A stretch of DNA of 34,059 nt from Thalassolituus alkanivorans (lineage in GTDB: Bacteria > Pseudomonadota > Gammaproteobacteria > Pseudomonadales > Oceanobacteraceae): assembly GCF_020447205.1 (NCBI RefSeq), contig NZ_JAJAEL010000049.1, forward strand, positions 19,562 to 53,620, in the 5' to 3' direction. The position numbers and the translations under genes were made by a program. Of this stretch, positions 32,439 to 34,059 are shown in pieces (positions within the stretch are counted from its first letter, which is position 1; the number at the start of each line of letters is the position of its first letter). A model generated the notes under the pieces. That model saw nothing but the letters and a program-made list of their open reading frames with translations, had not been told where the DNA came from and ran no database searches.

Positions 32439-33193
32439 TGTGTTTCTGCCGTGCTGTCGGGGCTGTTATGAGCCGTTCCGCTATTGAGAGCGTTACCGGC
32501 TGTACGGTGTATATGGCTGGCTTTATAGCCGGCAAACAGCCAGCTCAGGTGCTGCTGCAGTGTGGCGCTGAATTCAAGCCGGAACAGGGTCAGCGGTGGC
32601 TCGGCAATGGCGGCGGCCACGGTTTTGCTCGGGTGGCAGATATGCCAGCAGCCAATCATGGCCTGCTGAATATGCAGCAGCAGTTCTACCGCTTCGGCTA
32701 CTGAGATGCTGAGCCAGCGGCTGATTAATGTGGCAAAGCGCTGCAGCAGTGGCAGCAGGCCAAGCTTAAAGTTGCGCGCTTCGTCTTCGGTCAGATTGCG
32801 TTCCAGTACGGTATGCAGAATGGCATTCAGACGGCAGAACAGGGGTTCCTCAGCCAGGGCCTGAGCGCAGACGATGGCAGCATCATCACCCGGCGGCAGT
32901 TGCTCGCCGTGTTCAATCAGCCGTTCCATCTGTTGGTGGTAAAGCGCCAGAAACAGGGCCTCTTTGCTGCGGAAATAGCGGTACAGGGCAGCTTTGGTGA
33001 TGCCGACCCGCTGGGCAATATCGTGCAGGCTCACCTGTTCAAAGGGGGCTTCGGCAAAATAGCCGGCGGCGGCGTCCAGAATTTGCTGGCGGCGCAGGGC
33101 TTTTTGTTCCGGGCTTTTTGCCCGCTGGCGGATACAGGTCATGAGGTCGGGCTGGTCTGTGCCGGCTTGGGCCGGTCGGACAAGGGCTGCCAT
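32435..33193 (-). CDS. TetR/AcrR-family transcriptional regulator
   Basis: 252 aa from ATG 33193, used here because an 11-bp dyad lies directly upstream; the frame is open to an ATG at 33241, and ATG 33142 (MTCIRQRAKSPEQK) is also possible. None has a strong ribosome site. The helix-turn-helix is plain: RRQQILDAAAGYFAEAPFEQ and VSLHDIAQRVGITKAALYRYFRSKEALF. The ligand domain contains HTVLERNLTEDEARNFK and a Trp/His-rich helix IGCWHICHP. The C-terminal 40 residues (NALNSGTAHNSPDSTAETQ) are low complexity. It overlaps holC by 4 bp; coupling a TetR regulator to holC is unusual. Targets unknown. Confidence 0.85.
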   Translation of the reverse strand: MAALVRPAQAGTDQPDLMTCIRQRAKSPEQKALRRQQILDAAAGYFAEAPFEQVSLHDIAQRVGITKAALYRYFRSKEALFLALYHQQMERLIEHGEQLPPGDDAAIVCAQALAEEPLFCRLNAILHTVLERNLTEDEARNFKLGLLPLLQRFATLISRWLSISVAEAVELLLHIQQAMIGCWHICHPSKTVAAAIAEPPLTLFRLEFSATLQQHLSWLFAGYKASHIHRTAGNALNSGTAHNSPDSTAETQ

Positions 33194-33201
33194 GTTGGTA
33201 A

Positions 33202-33231
33202 CTGAGGCCAGAATGCTACCTCTGGCCTCAG
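33202..33231. promoter_or_regulatory. 11-bp inverted repeat between rlmA and the TetR gene
   Basis: CTGAGGCCAGA (33202-33212) and TCTGGCCTCAG (33221-33231) are exact complements around the 8-nt centre ATGCTACC. The minus strand has no T-run after the stem, so it may be an autoregulatory operator for the adjacent TetR protein rather than a terminator for rlmA. Confidence 0.5.
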
Positions 33232-33269
33232 GGCAAGGCAAATGCTGCTGTCAGGCTCTTTGCGCTGCG

Positions 33270-34059
33270 TCACACCGATTGTCCGAACTGATGCAGAACC
33301 ACGTCGATGGTTACCTCCAGTTCGTTCAACGCTTCCAGGCGTTGCAGCGCTTCATTGCGCACTTTCCAGCGGTGTGGGGTCATCATCAGCAGGTCCATAA
33401 TCTGCTGGTTGCTGGTCAGGCTGACACGGTATTTCAGGGTCTGCTCGCCTTTGCAGTCAAAGCCGTGTTCGGCCATGGCCGGACGCGGATCGAGGGCGGC
33501 GAGGTTTACTTCGTCGTAGATGATCTCGCGCAGTTCGACCAGATGATGCAGGCCGGTATTGAGCAGCACAATCTGCCCTTCTGGGCGCAGTGCGCGGGCA
33601 AAACCCTGCGGCATCAGATTGGTAAACAGGCAGGTGATCAGATCCAGGCTGTGCGCAGTAAAGGGCAGCTGGCCGCCGGAGGCGACCAGCCAGTCGATCT
33701 GTTTACTGCGCCGTGCCGCACGGCGGGCGGCGTCTTTGGAAATATCGACACCATATAAACAATGCGGCAGCTGGTGATCGTCGAGCACTTCCTGCAGACG
33801 CTGGGTGTAATAGCCTTCGCCACAGCCAACGTCGGCAATCTGCAGGCCGCCGTCGTGGTTCAGTGCCAGTTCCAGCACCCATTGATTGAGCATATCGGAA
33901 ATCGGCCGGTAGACCTGGCTGTCGAGCAGGCGCTGGCGGGCGTCGACCATTTCCAGCGTGTCACCCGGCGCTTTCGATTTTTTATGCTGGGCCAGCAGCA
34001 GGTTGAGGTAGCCCTGACGGGCTTCATCATAGGTATGGCCGGCGCTGCAGCTCCAGCGC
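33270..34059 (-). CDS. rlmA: 23S rRNA (guanine(745)-N(1))-methyltransferase RlmA, 5' end outside window
   Basis: SAM-dependent methylation of G745 in helix 35 of 23S rRNA. The frame is open to the window edge; the visible 262 codons begin in the N-terminal zinc-binding region (WSCSAGHTYDEARQGYLNLL) and continue AQHKKSKAPGDTLEMVDARQ, matching RlmA of E. coli. The Rossmann-type domain has IADVGCGEGYYTQRL and LYGVDISKDAARRAARR. Missing are an estimated 10-15 N-terminal residues with the first zinc cysteines. The family member RlmA(II), acting on G748, is Gram-positive and less likely. Confidence 0.93.
   Translation of the reverse strand, partial: RWSCSAGHTYDEARQGYLNLLLAQHKKSKAPGDTLEMVDARQRLLDSQVYRPISDMLNQWVLELALNHDGGLQIADVGCGEGYYTQRLQEVLDDHQLPHCLYGVDISKDAARRAARRSKQIDWLVASGGQLPFTAHSLDLITCLFTNLMPQGFARALRPEGQIVLLNTGLHHLVELREIIYDEVNLAALDPRPAMAEHGFDCKGEQTLKYRVSLTSNQQIMDLLMMTPHRWKVRNEALQRLEALNELEVTIDVVLHQFGQSV

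Overview
The window reads as chromosomal DNA of a gammaproteobacterium, most likely a marine member of the Oceanospirillales/Pseudomonadales. The reasons are the tRNA-Leu(CAA)–queA–tgt–yajC–secD–secF order at the left end, the valS–holC block at the right end, and the many generic gammaproteobacterial genes between (rlmJ, nhaR, YccA-like, BtuE-like peroxidase, rlmA). Genus assignment is inference; no rRNA or other decisive marker is present.

Region by region. 1-5.9 kb: tRNA-Leu on the minus strand with its own sigma70-type promoter, then the plus-strand queuosine/Sec operon (queA, tgt, yajC, secD, secF) ending in a strong hairpin terminator. 5.9-8.5 kb: rlmJ converges on a long-chain acyl-CoA ligase. 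8.8-11.8 kb: a secreted putative solute-binding protein, nhaR on the minus strand, and a Bax-inhibitor-1/YccA membrane protein. 11.8-18.7 kb: a run of mostly single-gene units: small secreted protein, glutathione peroxidase, GFA-domain protein, an Old Yellow Enzyme on the minus strand, a D-2-hydroxyacid dehydrogenase, a beta-propeller lipoprotein, a LON-substrate-binding-domain protein, a half-length MreB-like protein and a small lipoprotein. 18.8-20.9 kb: a free-standing copy of the ValS C-terminal tRNA-binding arm, an AraC-type regulator, a VOC protein and a probable decayed gene.

21.0-26.4 kb is the striking part: a complete integron. A tyrosine recombinase of the IntI type (minus strand, with the integron-specific insert and all catalytic residues) lies behind a perfect CTG-N10-CAG LexA box. 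It is followed by a candidate cassette promoter, an attI site and eight plus-strand gene cassettes, each ending in an attC site. Cassette boundaries can be tested from the sequence alone. In a genuine cassette the 5' hexamer (TTRRRY) is complementary to the R'' box of its own attC, and this holds exactly for cassettes 1-7 and at five of six positions for cassette 8. Products: a secreted protein, a membrane-anchored helical protein, a RusA-family Holliday-junction resolvase with a C-terminal extension, a SUKH (SMI1/KNR4)-like protein broken by a frameshift, and four small unknown proteins. The array is visibly lower in GC than its flanks.

26.4-28.0 kb is a patchwork: a secreted alpha/beta hydrolase behind a perfect operator-like palindrome, the truncated left end of an IS3-family element, and a small zinc-ribbon-like membrane protein whose last residues appear to be supplied by IS sequence. 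28.0-34.1 kb, all minus strand: valS with its terminator, an unrecognised disordered/coiled-coil protein, holC, a TetR-family regulator, and rlmA running off the right edge.

The left block (tRNA modification and protein export) and the right block (ValRS, Pol III chi, rRNA methylation) are housekeeping. The integron and the IS scar sit between them and mark the accessory, recombining part of the window.
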